From Kalymmatonema hyalinum WJT4-NPBG1 (GTDB lineage: Bacteria > Cyanobacteriota > Cyanobacteriia > Cyanobacteriales > Nostocaceae), in assembly GCA_019359075.1 (NCBI GenBank), contig JAHHIB010000024.1, forward strand, positions 1-64,000: DNA of 64,000 nt, given 5' to 3'. The notes below the pieces were generated by a model that did no database searches, was not told where the DNA came from, and worked only from the letters and a program-made list of their open reading frames with translations. Shown piece by piece: positions 8,840 to 17,223 of the stretch. Positions within the stretch are counted from its first letter, which is position 1; the number at the start of each line of letters is the position of its first letter. The translations under genes were made by a program, and so were the position numbers.

Positions 8840-9310
8840 CTAGTACGTTTTTGGTTCAATAAATTTCAATGGTCCTGAAAACTCGATAACATTCCCGTTG
8901 TTGTCTTTGATGAAACCAATTCTGACACAAACGTTTGGATAATCTGCACCTTCCACAAATGTCTGCACACCACGTTGTTTTAATTCGCTAAGTGCAGCAT
9001 CTACATCATCAACACGAAAACAAAAATGACCGATACCTGTTGTGCGTAGAGCTTCTTCAAAGTTTGAAGGATTAGGCATTCCACAACGTGATTGAGTACT
9101 TCCAACTATCTCAATTCGGAATCCGTAGACGTTAAGATAAGCTAATTTTAAATCTGGTAGTTGGTCTACAGTCCATTCTTTTTCAACAGTTGCATCAAGC
9201 TTTTGTTGATACCATTGCACCGTTTCTTCATAATTAGGCACACTTAACATGATATGGTCTATACGCATAGAAGCCAGACCATTGCGGCTATAAATATCAA
9301 GTCCTGACAT
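8840..9310 (-). CDS. VOC (glyoxalase/bleomycin-resistance) superfamily protein
   Basis: 156 residues from the ATG at 9310, chosen because AAGGAGGT lies just upstream; an upstream in-frame start at 9358 would overlap the preceding gene's end. It has one full VOC module of two beta-alpha-beta-beta-beta halves: R-I-D-H-I-M-L-S-V-P-N begins the first and G-I-G-H-F-C-F-R-V-D-D the second, with G-N-V-I-E-F at the end carrying the metal-ligand Glu. The His in each half and the Glu fit a metal-dependent lyase or dioxygenase. The substrate is not evident. It directly follows the SnoaL-like gene. Confidence 0.85.
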   Translation of the reverse strand: MSGLDIYSRNGLASMRIDHIMLSVPNYEETVQWYQQKLDATVEKEWTVDQLPDLKLAYLNVYGFRIEIVGSTQSRCGMPNPSNFEEALRTTGIGHFCFRVDDVDAALSELKQRGVQTFVEGADYPNVCVRIGFIKDNNGNVIEFSGPLKFIEPKTY

Positions 9311-9336
9311 AACAACCTCCTTGCAAAACTTGAGTA

Positions 9337-9798
9337 TTATTCGTTTACTGGTCCCCAAATGTTTTCATGCACAATCACCCACCTGCCATTGTGTTTTTCT
9401 AACAGTAATGTCGCGTGAGCACGTGCCCTAAATTCTTTTCCATCTTTTCCATTATTTGTCTTGCCGTAATTATCGACATAGAGCGTCACTGCAGCATTAT
9501 CTGTATGTGGGTACACCTGAATACTTTCCGGTACTGGAGTAAAAGTCCAGTATTGAAAATTGCGAACAAATGATTCCCAAGTGTCAGCGTGGATTTTTGC
9601 ACCTTTGAAAACTGTACGCGATTGGGCATCGGTAAAGTCAAATGCAAGCAGTTCGTCGGTTTGGAGATAAAACGGGGTGAATCTTTCGCGTTGAAATTCT
9701 GGCGCTTTTTCTCGTGGACTCCATGCTTCGCCCCAACTGTGAATAAATTCATTAATTTCTTTTTTTATGCTTGCAATGTCTTGATGCAGAATTTCCAT
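9337..9798 (-). CDS. SnoaL/NTF2-like small-molecule binding protein
   Basis: 153 residues with an AGGAGAG ribosome site before ATG 9798. The cone-shaped NTF2/SnoaL fold is suggested by the long N-terminal helix (I-N-E-F-I-H-S-W-G-E-A-W), a central strand region and the closing R-A-H-A-T-L-L-L-E-K-H-N-G-R-W-V-I-V-H-E-N strand pair, typical of SnoaL/DUF4440 proteins. These include polyketide cyclases and ketosteroid isomerase relatives, and many have no known reaction. It sits between the two-TM protein and the VOC gene and is probably co-transcribed. Confidence 0.75.
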   Translation of the reverse strand: MEILHQDIASIKKEINEFIHSWGEAWSPREKAPEFQRERFTPFYLQTDELLAFDFTDAQSRTVFKGAKIHADTWESFVRNFQYWTFTPVPESIQVYPHTDNAAVTLYVDNYGKTNNGKDGKEFRARAHATLLLEKHNGRWVIVHENIWGPVNE

Positions 9799-9836
9799 AT
9801 TTACTCTCCTTTGCTACTAAAATCGCCTGATTATTG

Positions 9837-10160
9837 CTATTTATTATTTGGATAAAGCCAATTGTGAAATGCTGCCATCAACCAAGGCATCACAATATAA
9901 GTCATCAAATAAACCAGTACCCCTGTGAGCAACAGTGTCCGTATCGGTACCGGCAGAAGACTCAGTTGTTTACCAAACAAAAGAAAGATACCTGTAATTA
10001 GAGGATAAATTGCCAACCAAGTCAGTAAAAATACTTTGTAACGAGGTGGTTTGTTTTGCCCACTCAGCCGTGCATATTTATGTGTTTTGACCACACGGTG
10101 CTTTTTCAGTATGTACATCAAGCGATTTACCCAGCGCAATCTTTTTTGACTGTGAAGCAT
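9837..10160 (-). CDS. Small two-TM membrane protein
   Basis: 107 residues. A basic N-terminal third (K-K-H-R-V-V-K-T-H-K) is followed by two hydrophobic segments, about residues 45-62 (F-L-L-T-W-L-A-I-Y-P-L) and 68-95. The W-L-A-I-Y-P-L and M-T-Y-I-V-M-P blocks resemble the membrane tail fused to antibiotic-biosynthesis-monooxygenase domains in other bacteria; here the monooxygenase domain is absent. It is the first gene after the divergent promoter with the tetR gene, and an operator copy lies about 33 bases upstream of its start. Confidence 0.7.
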   Translation of the reverse strand: MLHSQKRLRWVNRLMYILKKHRVVKTHKYARLSGQNKPPRYKVFLLTWLAIYPLITGIFLLFGKQLSLLPVPIRTLLLTGVLVYLMTYIVMPWLMAAFHNWLYPNNK

Positions 10161-10192
10161 GACCTCTCACCCCCTCTAAATACTTTTTATAT

Positions 10193-10216
10193 TTAACGTT
10201 ACGTTACGTAATTAAA
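10193..10216. promoter_or_regulatory. Probable TetR operator, copy 1
   Basis: A 24-base element, TTAACGTTACGTTACGTAAT followed by TAAA, upstream of the leftward operon (start 10160). It contains the palindrome TTACGTAA and differs by one base from copy 2 at 10330-10353. Two such copies in the spacer between divergent genes fit binding sites for the adjacent TetR-family regulator. Confidence 0.7.
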
Positions 10217-10329
10217 TTTAGGCGAAATAATCAGGCGTGTCAAGTAGGGGGAAAAGAAATTTTGTAGTGACTTACCAAGGTCAAACCTAGAACTGCTAAC
10301 ACTTTCTGGGTTTTTTCGTTATTATTGTA

Positions 10330-10353
10330 TTAACGTTACGTTGCGTAATTAAA
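10330..10353. promoter_or_regulatory. Probable TetR operator, copy 2
   Basis: TTAACGTTACGTTGCGTAAT followed by TAAA, ending 19 bases before the tetR ATG. It has the same orientation as copy 1 and one A-to-G difference. Its position close to the start codon suggests autorepression of tetR. Confidence 0.7.
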
Positions 10354-10372
10354 ACTAGAGGGAGAGAGAGCT

Positions 10373-10996
10373 ATGCAAAAGGTAGTAGGAAAAACAACAA
10401 CAAAAGTTCACTCGCGAGGTAGAGGACGACCGCGCTCTGACGAAGCACATCAAAGTATATTGCACGCCGCTTATGAACTGTTGATGGAAGTGGGGTATAC
10501 TCAGTTAACGATTGAAGGGGTTGCAGCGCGTGCTCTTGTGGGTAAACCAACCATTTATCGACGGTGGTCAAGCAAGGCGCGTCTTGTTATGGACGCTTTT
10601 TTGGCTGCAACTAATTCAGAACTCTCTTTTCCCGATACGGGTTCGGTAAAGGAGGATATACTGCAGCAAATGCACAAGTTAGTCAAAATCCTCAACACTC
10701 CACGAGGACAAGTTATTGCAACGCTGATTGGTGGAGGACAAACCGACCCGGAAATCATTTCGGCGTTCCAAGCTAATTGGTTATCACCACGTCGATTTGA
10801 TTGTAGTCAGGTGATTAAAAAAGGTATAGAACGTGGGGAACTACGCTCTGATATTGATATTGAAGCAGTCATTGACGCGCTTTACAGTCCCCTGTTTTAT
10901 CGTCTGCTGTTGAAACATGCACCGTTAACTGAAGATTTTGTTGATGAGTTAATTGATATAGTCATGCCAGGACTAAATGGTTATCCAAAAGTTTGA
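10373..10996 (+). CDS. TetR/AcrR-family transcriptional regulator
   Basis: 207 residues. The N-terminal helix-turn-helix (residues about 25-70) is typical: I-L-H-A-A-Y-E-L-L-M-E-V-G-Y-T-Q-L-T-I-E-G-V-A-A-R-A, then G-K-P-T-I-Y-R-R-W. It is preceded by a basic arm G-R-G-R-P-R. The C-terminal ligand domain matches the TetR_C_16-like group only loosely. GGGAGAGAGAG precedes the ATG. It is divergent from the two-TM/SnoaL/VOC genes, with two near-identical operator-like elements in the spacer, so it most likely represses both directions until a small-molecule ligand binds. Confidence 0.92.
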   Translation: MQKVVGKTTTKVHSRGRGRPRSDEAHQSILHAAYELLMEVGYTQLTIEGVAARALVGKPTIYRRWSSKARLVMDAFLAATNSELSFPDTGSVKEDILQQMHKLVKILNTPRGQVIATLIGGGQTDPEIISAFQANWLSPRRFDCSQVIKKGIERGELRSDIDIEAVIDALYSPLFYRLLLKHAPLTEDFVDELIDIVMPGLNGYPKV

Positions 10997-11049
10997 CGTT
11001 TTTCACAGGATTGTTGCACCTTGTATTCTGAAATCATTAGCAATTCTCA

Positions 11050-11379
11050 CACCTCAAGGAACATAGTTCGGTGCAAGCGGTTTCTCTAACCTGAAAAATC
11101 AAACGGCAATGCGTGCAGAAGATCGCGCAAGGCGCGGGTCCCTTTGGGAGCATCGCTTTAACATTAGCCAGTGTTAGCAAGATGTTTACAGCAACAACGG
11201 TGCTAAGTCTTGTTGATGAAAGCAAGTTAAGTCTAGAAGATACGTTGGATAAATGGCTTCCCGCTTCAGTTGTCACTAACATTGCCAATCGGAAAGACAT
11301 CACCATTCGCCAACTCTTAAACCATACCAGTGGCATTCCTGATTACTTTATTGAATTGAAATTGTCCTCAGCGACATAA
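11050..11379 (+). pseudogene. Serine hydrolase / class C beta-lactamase-like, broken
   Basis: The longest open piece (11113-11379) contains ASVSKMFTATTVL with the S-x-x-K nucleophile motif and Q-L-L-N-H-T-S-G-I-P-D-Y, both hallmarks of beta-lactamase-family serine hydrolases. Just upstream another frame reads F-S-N-L-K-N-Q-T-A-M-R-A-E-D-R, which should join directly to F-N-I-A-S-V-S-K. A 30-base GC-rich insert (11126-11155 or thereabouts) and one extra A now separate them. The 3' end stops about 20 codons after the H-T-S-G-I motif, where the family normally continues for more than 200 residues. Not functional. Confidence 0.8.
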
Positions 11380-11400
11380 CGACTAAGAAGTGAGCGTATC

Positions 11401-12105
11401 CTAACGGATACTGAAATTCCCTTGCCGTTCGCATTTGAAACGCCGATTCTGCCAAAAGTCCATATTCACCTCTGTCAATCTCATAACATAGGCGCATTTT
11501 GGCTGAATAATCGGACTTAACCCTGCCCATAACAAACTACGCGTGACATCTAATCCTGTTTTCAGCCAAGACTCCTGATTACCTGGAACACCTTGCTCTT
11601 GAACAATGTCTGTTTCCACCCAAATACCATGAACACCAAAAAGAATTTGTGCCATCCATTTAGCTCGCGGTAAGTGTGTTAGGGAAGTTATCAGCTTCAC
11701 CTTGTGTACTCCCCAACGGCGGAGGATAGGAATACTGTAGTAAAAATTACCAAAAGTAGAATCCGCGCACTTTTCCAACCAAACATTTTGCATTCTCTGG
11801 AGCGCTTGCCGTTGAAAAATCAGCCAAATACAGGGGTCGGGAGAACCTCGAGAAATTAAGATAGGCGTCTGCGGGTATTGTTTTGCCAACTCGGCAACAT
11901 AAATTTCCCGACTAATGCTGCCACCAAGCACAAAAAAGGCATCTATCTGTTTGGAAGATGCAGAAATAATGGTTATAGTGTTAACAATCAGGCAGACAAC
12001 TACCACAAAACACAGCCCAAAAGTTAATCTTTGTAAAAATTGCCACTTTCTCCGCAATTGCTTTGACACTGAACTGGGTTGAGTGTTTGTGAGTTTAGGT
12101 TTCAT
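11401..12105 (-). CDS. YdcF/SanA-like (DUF218) membrane protein
   Basis: 234 residues from the ATG at 12105 (MKPKLTNTQ); an upstream in-frame start at 12147 adds 14 unlikely residues. One membrane segment (L-T-F-G-L-C-F-V-V-V-V-C-L-I-V) near the N-terminus anchors a periplasm-facing DUF218 domain: D-A-F-F-V-L-G-G-S at its start, R-R-W-G-V-H-K-V-K-L-I-T-S in the middle, then R-A-K-W-M-A. Relatives (ElyC, SanA, YdcF) are linked to envelope biogenesis. The gene converges on the broken hydrolase. Confidence 0.75.
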   Translation of the reverse strand: MKPKLTNTQPSSVSKQLRRKWQFLQRLTFGLCFVVVVCLIVNTITIISASSKQIDAFFVLGGSISREIYVAELAKQYPQTPILISRGSPDPCIWLIFQRQALQRMQNVWLEKCADSTFGNFYYSIPILRRWGVHKVKLITSLTHLPRAKWMAQILFGVHGIWVETDIVQEQGVPGNQESWLKTGLDVTRSLLWAGLSPIIQPKCAYVMRLTEVNMDFWQNRRFKCERQGNFSIR

Positions 12106-12404
12106 AAGGTAGTCAATACAAGCTTTTTTTCCGAAAGTTGGCAACACTAGTTGAGCCAGCTAAGTGCTATTTTATAAAGTAATATTGAATACTTACATGG
12201 CACTGATGAAAGCGCCACAAGGTGGCAGTAAGCTTGCGGGAGAAGTAAGCTAGAGTTAAAAAGCTGCCTCTCGCAGTATGCAGTATTTTCAAGAAACATC
12301 AAGGAAAAATGATGAAAAAATTCTAGTTGAGAAGAAAAACCTATAAATTCCTGGAAAGCCAGATTGCTACACTGTCAATAACACTATTATTCCAGCTAAT
12401 ATAC

Positions 12405-13748
12405 ATGAATCGATCTGCGAAACGTTACTCGCCGCTCCAAGTAGCCTTTCTTAGCGGAGCAATCGCCTCAACCGCTACATTGTCCGCTCTTGGTCCAGTT
12501 TGGTGTCGCTCTGTGCGTGCAGCTCTGCAAGATAGCCCGAAAGCAACACTTGACCAAGTCTGGCAACTAGTGAATCGTGAATATGTAGATGGCTCATTTA
12601 ACAAACAAAATTGGCTAGCAGTGAGGCAGACTCTGCTTACTAAAGACTACACTTCGCGTGAAGAAGCATACACTGCTATCCGCCAAGCCTTAGAAAAGTT
12701 GGGAGATCCTTACACTCGGTTTATGGATCCCAAACAGTTTGAGGCTCTAACCAACCAAACATCTGGTGAAGTTACAGGAATTGGCATTCGGATGGAATTG
12801 AACGAGCAAACTAAAAAGCTCACCATTATCGAAGCTATAGAAAATTCCCCTGCACTCAAAGCAGGTATTAAAGCTGGGGATATTATTTTGGCAATTAACG
12901 GCAAACCCACGAGCCAGATGAAAGTGGAAGATGCCTCAAAGCTGATTCGCGGCAAAGCAGGTAGTAAGTTGACTTTGCGGCTAGGAAGGGATGGACAGAG
13001 CGCTTTTGATGTGAATCTGACACGGGCAAGTATTGAAGTGCCGACAGTGCGTTACAGCTTGAAGCAAGAAGGCGATCGCCGTATTGGTTATATCCGCTTG
13101 CGTGAGTTCAGTGCCCATGCTGCAACTCAAATGCGACGAGCTATCAGCGATTTGAATGCCAAGCAAGTCGATGGCTATGTCTTGGATCTGCGTAGCAACC
13201 CAGGCGGTTTGTTGCAGTCGAGCATTGAAATTGCCCGGATGTGGATGGATAACGGTGCAATTGTCAAGACAGTGGATCGTAAGGGAGGAAGTGAAGAAAG
13301 TAAGGCAAATCGCACTGCCCTTACAAAACGCCCCTTGGCGATACTAGTAGATAACAATTCAGCAAGTGCTAGCGAAATCCTCACAGGCGCACTCAAGGAT
13401 AATAACCGAGCAGTCGTTGTTGGCGGTCAAACCTTTGGCAAAGCTTTAGTACAGTCAGTTCATGAACTGCCAGATGGTTCTGGAGTGGCGATCACCATTG
13501 CCCATTACTACACTCCCAAGGGAACAGATATCAATCACAAAGGAATTGCGCCAGATATAAAATTAGAACTGACACAGGCACAACAGCGTCAACTCGCAGC
13601 AAATCCAAATTTGCTGGGAACTCAGAATGACCCTCAATACGCACGCGCGCTAGCAGTTCTATCTAGCAACAACTTTGCTCAACCCACTCAGCAAAATCGA
13701 CCGTTGCAACAACCGATGAGCAATAGCTCGGTAAATTTAAAATTTTAA
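12405..13748 (+). CDS. Carboxyl-terminal processing protease (S41)
   Basis: 447 residues from ATG 12405. A TTG start 26 codons upstream is open, but MNRSAKRYSPLQVAFLSGAI gives a normal basic-hydrophobic export signal. The order is signal segment, N-terminal cap, PDZ domain (G-I-G-I-R-M-E-L, A-G-I-K-A-G-D-I-I-L-A-I-N-G), then the S41 core with D-L-R-S-N-P-G-G and the Ser/Lys dyad: Ser in N-N-S-A-S-A-S-E and Lys in G-Q-T-F-G-K-A. Cyanobacterial Ctp enzymes act in the lumen or periplasm; CtpA matures the D1 protein of photosystem II. Which of the CtpA/B/C paralogues this is cannot be settled here. The Gln/Pro-rich tail is unusual but open. Confidence 0.92.
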   Translation: MNRSAKRYSPLQVAFLSGAIASTATLSALGPVWCRSVRAALQDSPKATLDQVWQLVNREYVDGSFNKQNWLAVRQTLLTKDYTSREEAYTAIRQALEKLGDPYTRFMDPKQFEALTNQTSGEVTGIGIRMELNEQTKKLTIIEAIENSPALKAGIKAGDIILAINGKPTSQMKVEDASKLIRGKAGSKLTLRLGRDGQSAFDVNLTRASIEVPTVRYSLKQEGDRRIGYIRLREFSAHAATQMRRAISDLNAKQVDGYVLDLRSNPGGLLQSSIEIARMWMDNGAIVKTVDRKGGSEESKANRTALTKRPLAILVDNNSASASEILTGALKDNNRAVVVGGQTFGKALVQSVHELPDGSGVAITIAHYYTPKGTDINHKGIAPDIKLELTQAQQRQLAANPNLLGTQNDPQYARALAVLSSNNFAQPTQQNRPLQQPMSNSSVNLKF

Positions 13749-13894
13749 GATTTAAAATTTTAGCTGAGCTTCCAGATTTTGGATTGGGAATACTGGACAG
13801 AAAGTAGGAATTATTAATTATGAATGCTGAATCATGAAAAAATTCATAATTCATAATTTTTATTCATGTATCCCTAATTCAAAATCTTAAACAT

Positions 13895-14866
13895 ATGAGT
13901 AATGAATCAATTAAGACAGCCACCGCCAACACCTTCTTACCAAAGGTATCGGTGGTTGTCCCTATTTATAACGGTGAGGCAGATTTACCAGAGTTAATCT
14001 CTTGTCTATCCGCTCAAACTTACCCAAAACACCAGGTAGAGTATTTGCTGGTGGACAATAATAGTGGCGATCGCACTTTTGCCTTACTCCAACAAGGTGC
14101 GGAAAATAGCGAAATCACAATTCGTCCCCAGAGCGAAAACCAAATCCAAAGCTCCTATGCCGCCCGTAACGCTGGCATTCGTGCCGCAACTGGTGAGATA
14201 CTTGCCTTTACCGATGCAGATTGTCGTCCACAACCCGAATGGTTAGATGCATTAATTAGTCCTTTTGTCAACCAAGATGTGGTGATTGTTGCCGGTGAGA
14301 TTGTGGCGCTACCGGGAAGCACACTGCTCGAACAACACGCAGACCGTCAAGACACCCTGTCGCAAAAACATACTCTTGCCCATCCTTTCTGTTCATACGG
14401 TCAAACAGCGAATTTAGCTATACGACGGCAAGCTTTGGAACAAGCAGGTTTGTTTCGTCCTTATCTAACTAGCGGTGGGGATGCTGATATATGTTGGCGA
14501 ATTTTGCGGCAAAACATGGGACGTTTGGAATTTGCTCCTAATGCAGTGGTCAAGCACCGCCACCGCGCCACACTTAAGGAACTAGAAAGTCAATGGCGGC
14601 GCTACGGGCGCTCAAATCGCTATTTGCATGAACTCCACGGTGTGGATTTGATGCGCGACACCACACTCACCGAATGCTTCTACCGCTTAGGACGTTGGGT
14701 GTTGAAGGAATTGCCAAGGGACAGTGTCAAAGCATTAGCAGGTAAAGCGAGTCTTGTAGATTTAGTGAGTACCCCTATCGGATTGTACAATGCTCGGGCG
14801 CGTACTGCTGGGCAACGCGAAGCCAAATTGCCAGAGAACGCCAAAATAATTGAGTGGCTGTGCTGA
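13895..14866 (+). CDS. Glycosyltransferase family 2
   Basis: 323 residues. The GT-A fold start V-S-V-V-V-P-I-Y-N-G-E and the nucleotide-metal D-A-D-C motif (F-T-D-A-D-C-R-P) are clear, as is the later G-G-D-A-D-I-C-W-R acceptor-site block that replaces the usual E-D-x-D. No membrane segment is obvious. It transfers a sugar from a nucleotide donor to an unknown acceptor, perhaps a cell-surface glycan. It ends 53 bases before the response regulator gene on the same strand. Confidence 0.9.
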   Translation: MSNESIKTATANTFLPKVSVVVPIYNGEADLPELISCLSAQTYPKHQVEYLLVDNNSGDRTFALLQQGAENSEITIRPQSENQIQSSYAARNAGIRAATGEILAFTDADCRPQPEWLDALISPFVNQDVVIVAGEIVALPGSTLLEQHADRQDTLSQKHTLAHPFCSYGQTANLAIRRQALEQAGLFRPYLTSGGDADICWRILRQNMGRLEFAPNAVVKHRHRATLKELESQWRRYGRSNRYLHELHGVDLMRDTTLTECFYRLGRWVLKELPRDSVKALAGKASLVDLVSTPIGLYNARARTAGQREAKLPENAKIIEWLC

Positions 14867-14919
14867 GTGTCACTCAAGTTCGCTAAATTGGAGAAAAAGT
14901 AGCGCAAAGGAAACGGTAA

Positions 14920-15615
14920 ATGGCAGCACAATTGTTACTGGTAGATGATGAGCCGGGATTGCGTGAAGCTGTAAAAGACTATTTGCAAGAAAGCGGTTTT
15001 AGCGTTCAAGTTGCCAGTAACGCCCGAGAGGGGTGGGAGTTGGTGCAGCAAAACACACCAGACTTAGTAATTTCTGATATTATGATGCCACAGGTGGATG
15101 GCTACCAGTTCCTCAAGCAACTGCGAGACGACCCCCGCTTCCGGTCGCTACCAGTGATATTTCTCACTGCGAAGGGCATGACGACTGATCGCATCCAAGG
15201 TTATCAAGCTGGTGTTGATGCCTATATACCCAAGCCCTTCGATCCAGACGAACTGGTAGCAGTTGTGGAAAATTTACTCGAACGCCGCGCCGCTAGGACT
15301 CCAGCGCTAACTCAAGAAGGTGAAGCGCCAGATATTACTGAACTCGCGAATCAGATTGCCCAAATTAAAGCTTTGTTAACTCAAAAAAATGCAATAAATC
15401 AATCTCCAGCGCCGTTTGCGATTGACTTGACGCCCAGAGAACAAAGTGTTTTAAACTTGGTGGCTGAGGGGTTGATGAATAAAGAAATCGCTCGTCGTTT
15501 AGAGACAAGCGTTCGTAATGTAGAGAAATATGTCAGCCGTTTGTTCAGTAAAACTGGTACCAATAGCCGTACAGAGTTAGTTCGCTTTGCTTTAGAACAC
15601 GGTCTAGCAAAGTAG
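14920..15615 (+). CDS. LuxR-type two-component response regulator (Ycf29/Rre1-like)
   Basis: 231 residues. Residues 1-125 form a receiver domain (L-V-D-D-E-P at the start, phospho-acceptor Asp in V-I-S-D-I-M-M-P, conserved Thr in F-L-T-A-K-G and Lys in P-K-P-F-D-P-D-E-L). Residues about 165-230 form a LuxR/NarL helix-turn-helix (L-T-P-R-E-Q-S-V-L-N-L-V-A-E-G, N-K-E-I-A-R-R-L). The A-K-G-M-T-x-D-R-I-Q-G-Y signature recalls the plastid/cyanobacterial Ycf29/Rre1 group, known for stress responses; I am fairly but not fully sure of that. No sensor kinase is adjacent. A strong stem-loop follows the stop. Confidence 0.9.
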   Translation: MAAQLLLVDDEPGLREAVKDYLQESGFSVQVASNAREGWELVQQNTPDLVISDIMMPQVDGYQFLKQLRDDPRFRSLPVIFLTAKGMTTDRIQGYQAGVDAYIPKPFDPDELVAVVENLLERRAARTPALTQEGEAPDITELANQIAQIKALLTQKNAINQSPAPFAIDLTPREQSVLNLVAEGLMNKEIARRLETSVRNVEKYVSRLFSKTGTNSRTELVRFALEHGLAK

Positions 15616-15627
15616 TTATGAACAAAG

Positions 15628-15662
15628 AAGGCACAAGTGAATCATGGCTTTGCTTGTGCCTT
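15628..15662 (+). terminator. Stem-loop terminator after the response regulator
   Basis: AAGGCACAAG (15628-15637) pairs perfectly with CTTGTGCCTT (15653-15662) around a 15-base loop. It begins 13 bases after the response regulator stop. The U-run that follows is interrupted, so termination efficiency is uncertain. Confidence 0.6.
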
Positions 15663-16468
15663 GTGCCTTTCTATTTTCTTGTTTAAAATCTCAGATTACC
15701 TATAACGACTTTGATGTCTAGTTTTTCCCACTGCTACCCTGGCAAAGGGAGTGCAACGTGTCTACGGGAGTAACTTCCGGGCTAGCTAATCATAACTTAA
15801 CTAATTGAAAAATCGCAAAATTTACTGTCTACGCTGACGCTCTGTGGTTTTCTTGAACTTACTCAGCCTCGTCCCAGTATACATCCAAGTCTAGCAAAAA
15901 AATTTCGGTCTTATTCAAGCTCCTTCAATTTGAGGAGGAATAAATAATGTCGATAGAGCAATCATCGCTCAAAATTTTCTGGTGAAGTCTATAGATAATA
16001 TTTTGCCTAACATTTCAGTTATTTTTGTTCACAGTAGTCAACGTACTACAGGGAGAAACGGGAATTCTTCGATTTCCTCAATCAATCGGAAATGACTTTT
16101 GATACAGTAAACAAAGTTTGTTACCTAACAAATTCACCCTGGAAAACTGTTTTGGTAATAAAATTTTATTTCTAGATGAGTGTATTAACCAGTTAAACAC
16201 AGCATTTATCTAGATTTTTGTTTGACTGTCAATAAACGCCGCTTAGAAGCAAGGCATAAATGCAACATTTAGTAGGCACCCATTTGTTTGGGTAATGCTA
16301 AGGGTAAGGGTAAGGACTAATGCAAGCCCCACGGCTATAGTTCGTGGGCGTTAGTTAAGCAAGCCAAGTCATTATTAGAACAAATCACCAAATCGGCAAA
16401 CGAACACTAAATCTGATACTCTATGCTCGACACAGTCTTTGCCACTGCTAGAGTGACAACAATTTTAA
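15663..16468. other. Long intergenic region with a hairpin remnant
   Basis: About 800 bases without a credible gene on either strand. Near 16300 there is a GGTAA-type short tandem repeat. At about 16317-16355 an imperfect hairpin with core CCCACG / CGTGGG around GCTATAGTT resembles the palindromic ends of IS200/IS605-family elements in cyanobacteria, but no transposase remains. Confidence 0.35.
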
Positions 16469-16750
16469 CTATTGACTAACTTCTTGCGAGTTGCGTAAGC
16501 GCATAAGCTGACGTCTCATTTGCGGTGATGCTTTTAACTCAGAAACTTCTTGCGCCTTAACAGTTGCTTGTAAAGTCTCTAAAAAGTCGTCAGACCCCTC
16601 GGTTAAAGCGTCTAGCAGTACCTGCAAAAGTTGGTCGCGATCGCTCAACAGACTTTTTTCCTCTATCAATCGGAATTTTAGATGTATTTCGCACTCATAA
16701 ACACCGACATCGACACTATTCACCTGCCGTGGTAATGCTTCAAAGTTCAT
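16469..16750 (-). CDS. Conserved hypothetical cyanobacterial protein
   Basis: 93 residues, acidic N-terminal two thirds and a basic C-terminus (R-R-Q-L-M-R-L-R-N). It starts M-N-F-E-A-L-P-R and carries no motif that I recognise. The start has only a weak purine-rich stretch upstream. Codon use and the HIP1-related GCGATCGC inside the gene match the neighbours, which supports it being real. Function unknown. Confidence 0.6.
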   Translation of the reverse strand: MNFEALPRQVNSVDVGVYECEIHLKFRLIEEKSLLSDRDQLLQVLLDALTEGSDDFLETLQATVKAQEVSELKASPQMRRQLMRLRNSQEVSQ

Positions 16751-17223
16751 AGTTTTTTGGCTTCCTTGTACTAGGTGGTAATTTGGTTGAGGAACTATCT
16801 TTCAAGCAAGAATTCGTTATATCTTTTTGACTCTCACAGTTTTTGAATTAACAATTCCTGTTTGTCAACAATCAATTTAATTGCATTTCACTCTCCGGTG
16901 TCTTTTCATGCTTGGCTTTATCGTCTACCTTCTGTTGGTTTAGTGCAATAGGTCTGGTTCAAGTAAACCATAACTATTATTCAGTTTTTAAGATTCCATA
17001 GAATAAAGTTTCTGTAAGAAGTTGTTCGAGCTTTTTAAAGCTTTTTACATCAACTTTATCTAAACGTCAATAACAGTTTGACTTTTTACTAAAAAACTGG
17101 TGGTAGTACGTAAGTAAATCCGCTGAAGATTTTCTATCTAATGATAGCCAGACATTGGTGTACCACAATTCCGTAAAATTACTAAATGTACAATTTATTC
17201 ATTTAAAAAGGCAGGAGACCTCA
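16751..17223. other. Divergent intergenic region
   Basis: About 470 AT-rich bases between the small minus-strand protein and the leuD-like gene. It must carry promoters for both directions. I see no operator-like repeat or RNA gene. The ribosome site GCAGGAGACC before 17224 marks the right edge. Confidence 0.35.

Noticed and set aside
16317-16355. Hairpin as a tRNA or small RNA gene
   Set aside because: It lacks a cloverleaf and CCA-type end; it more resembles an IS605 end remnant.
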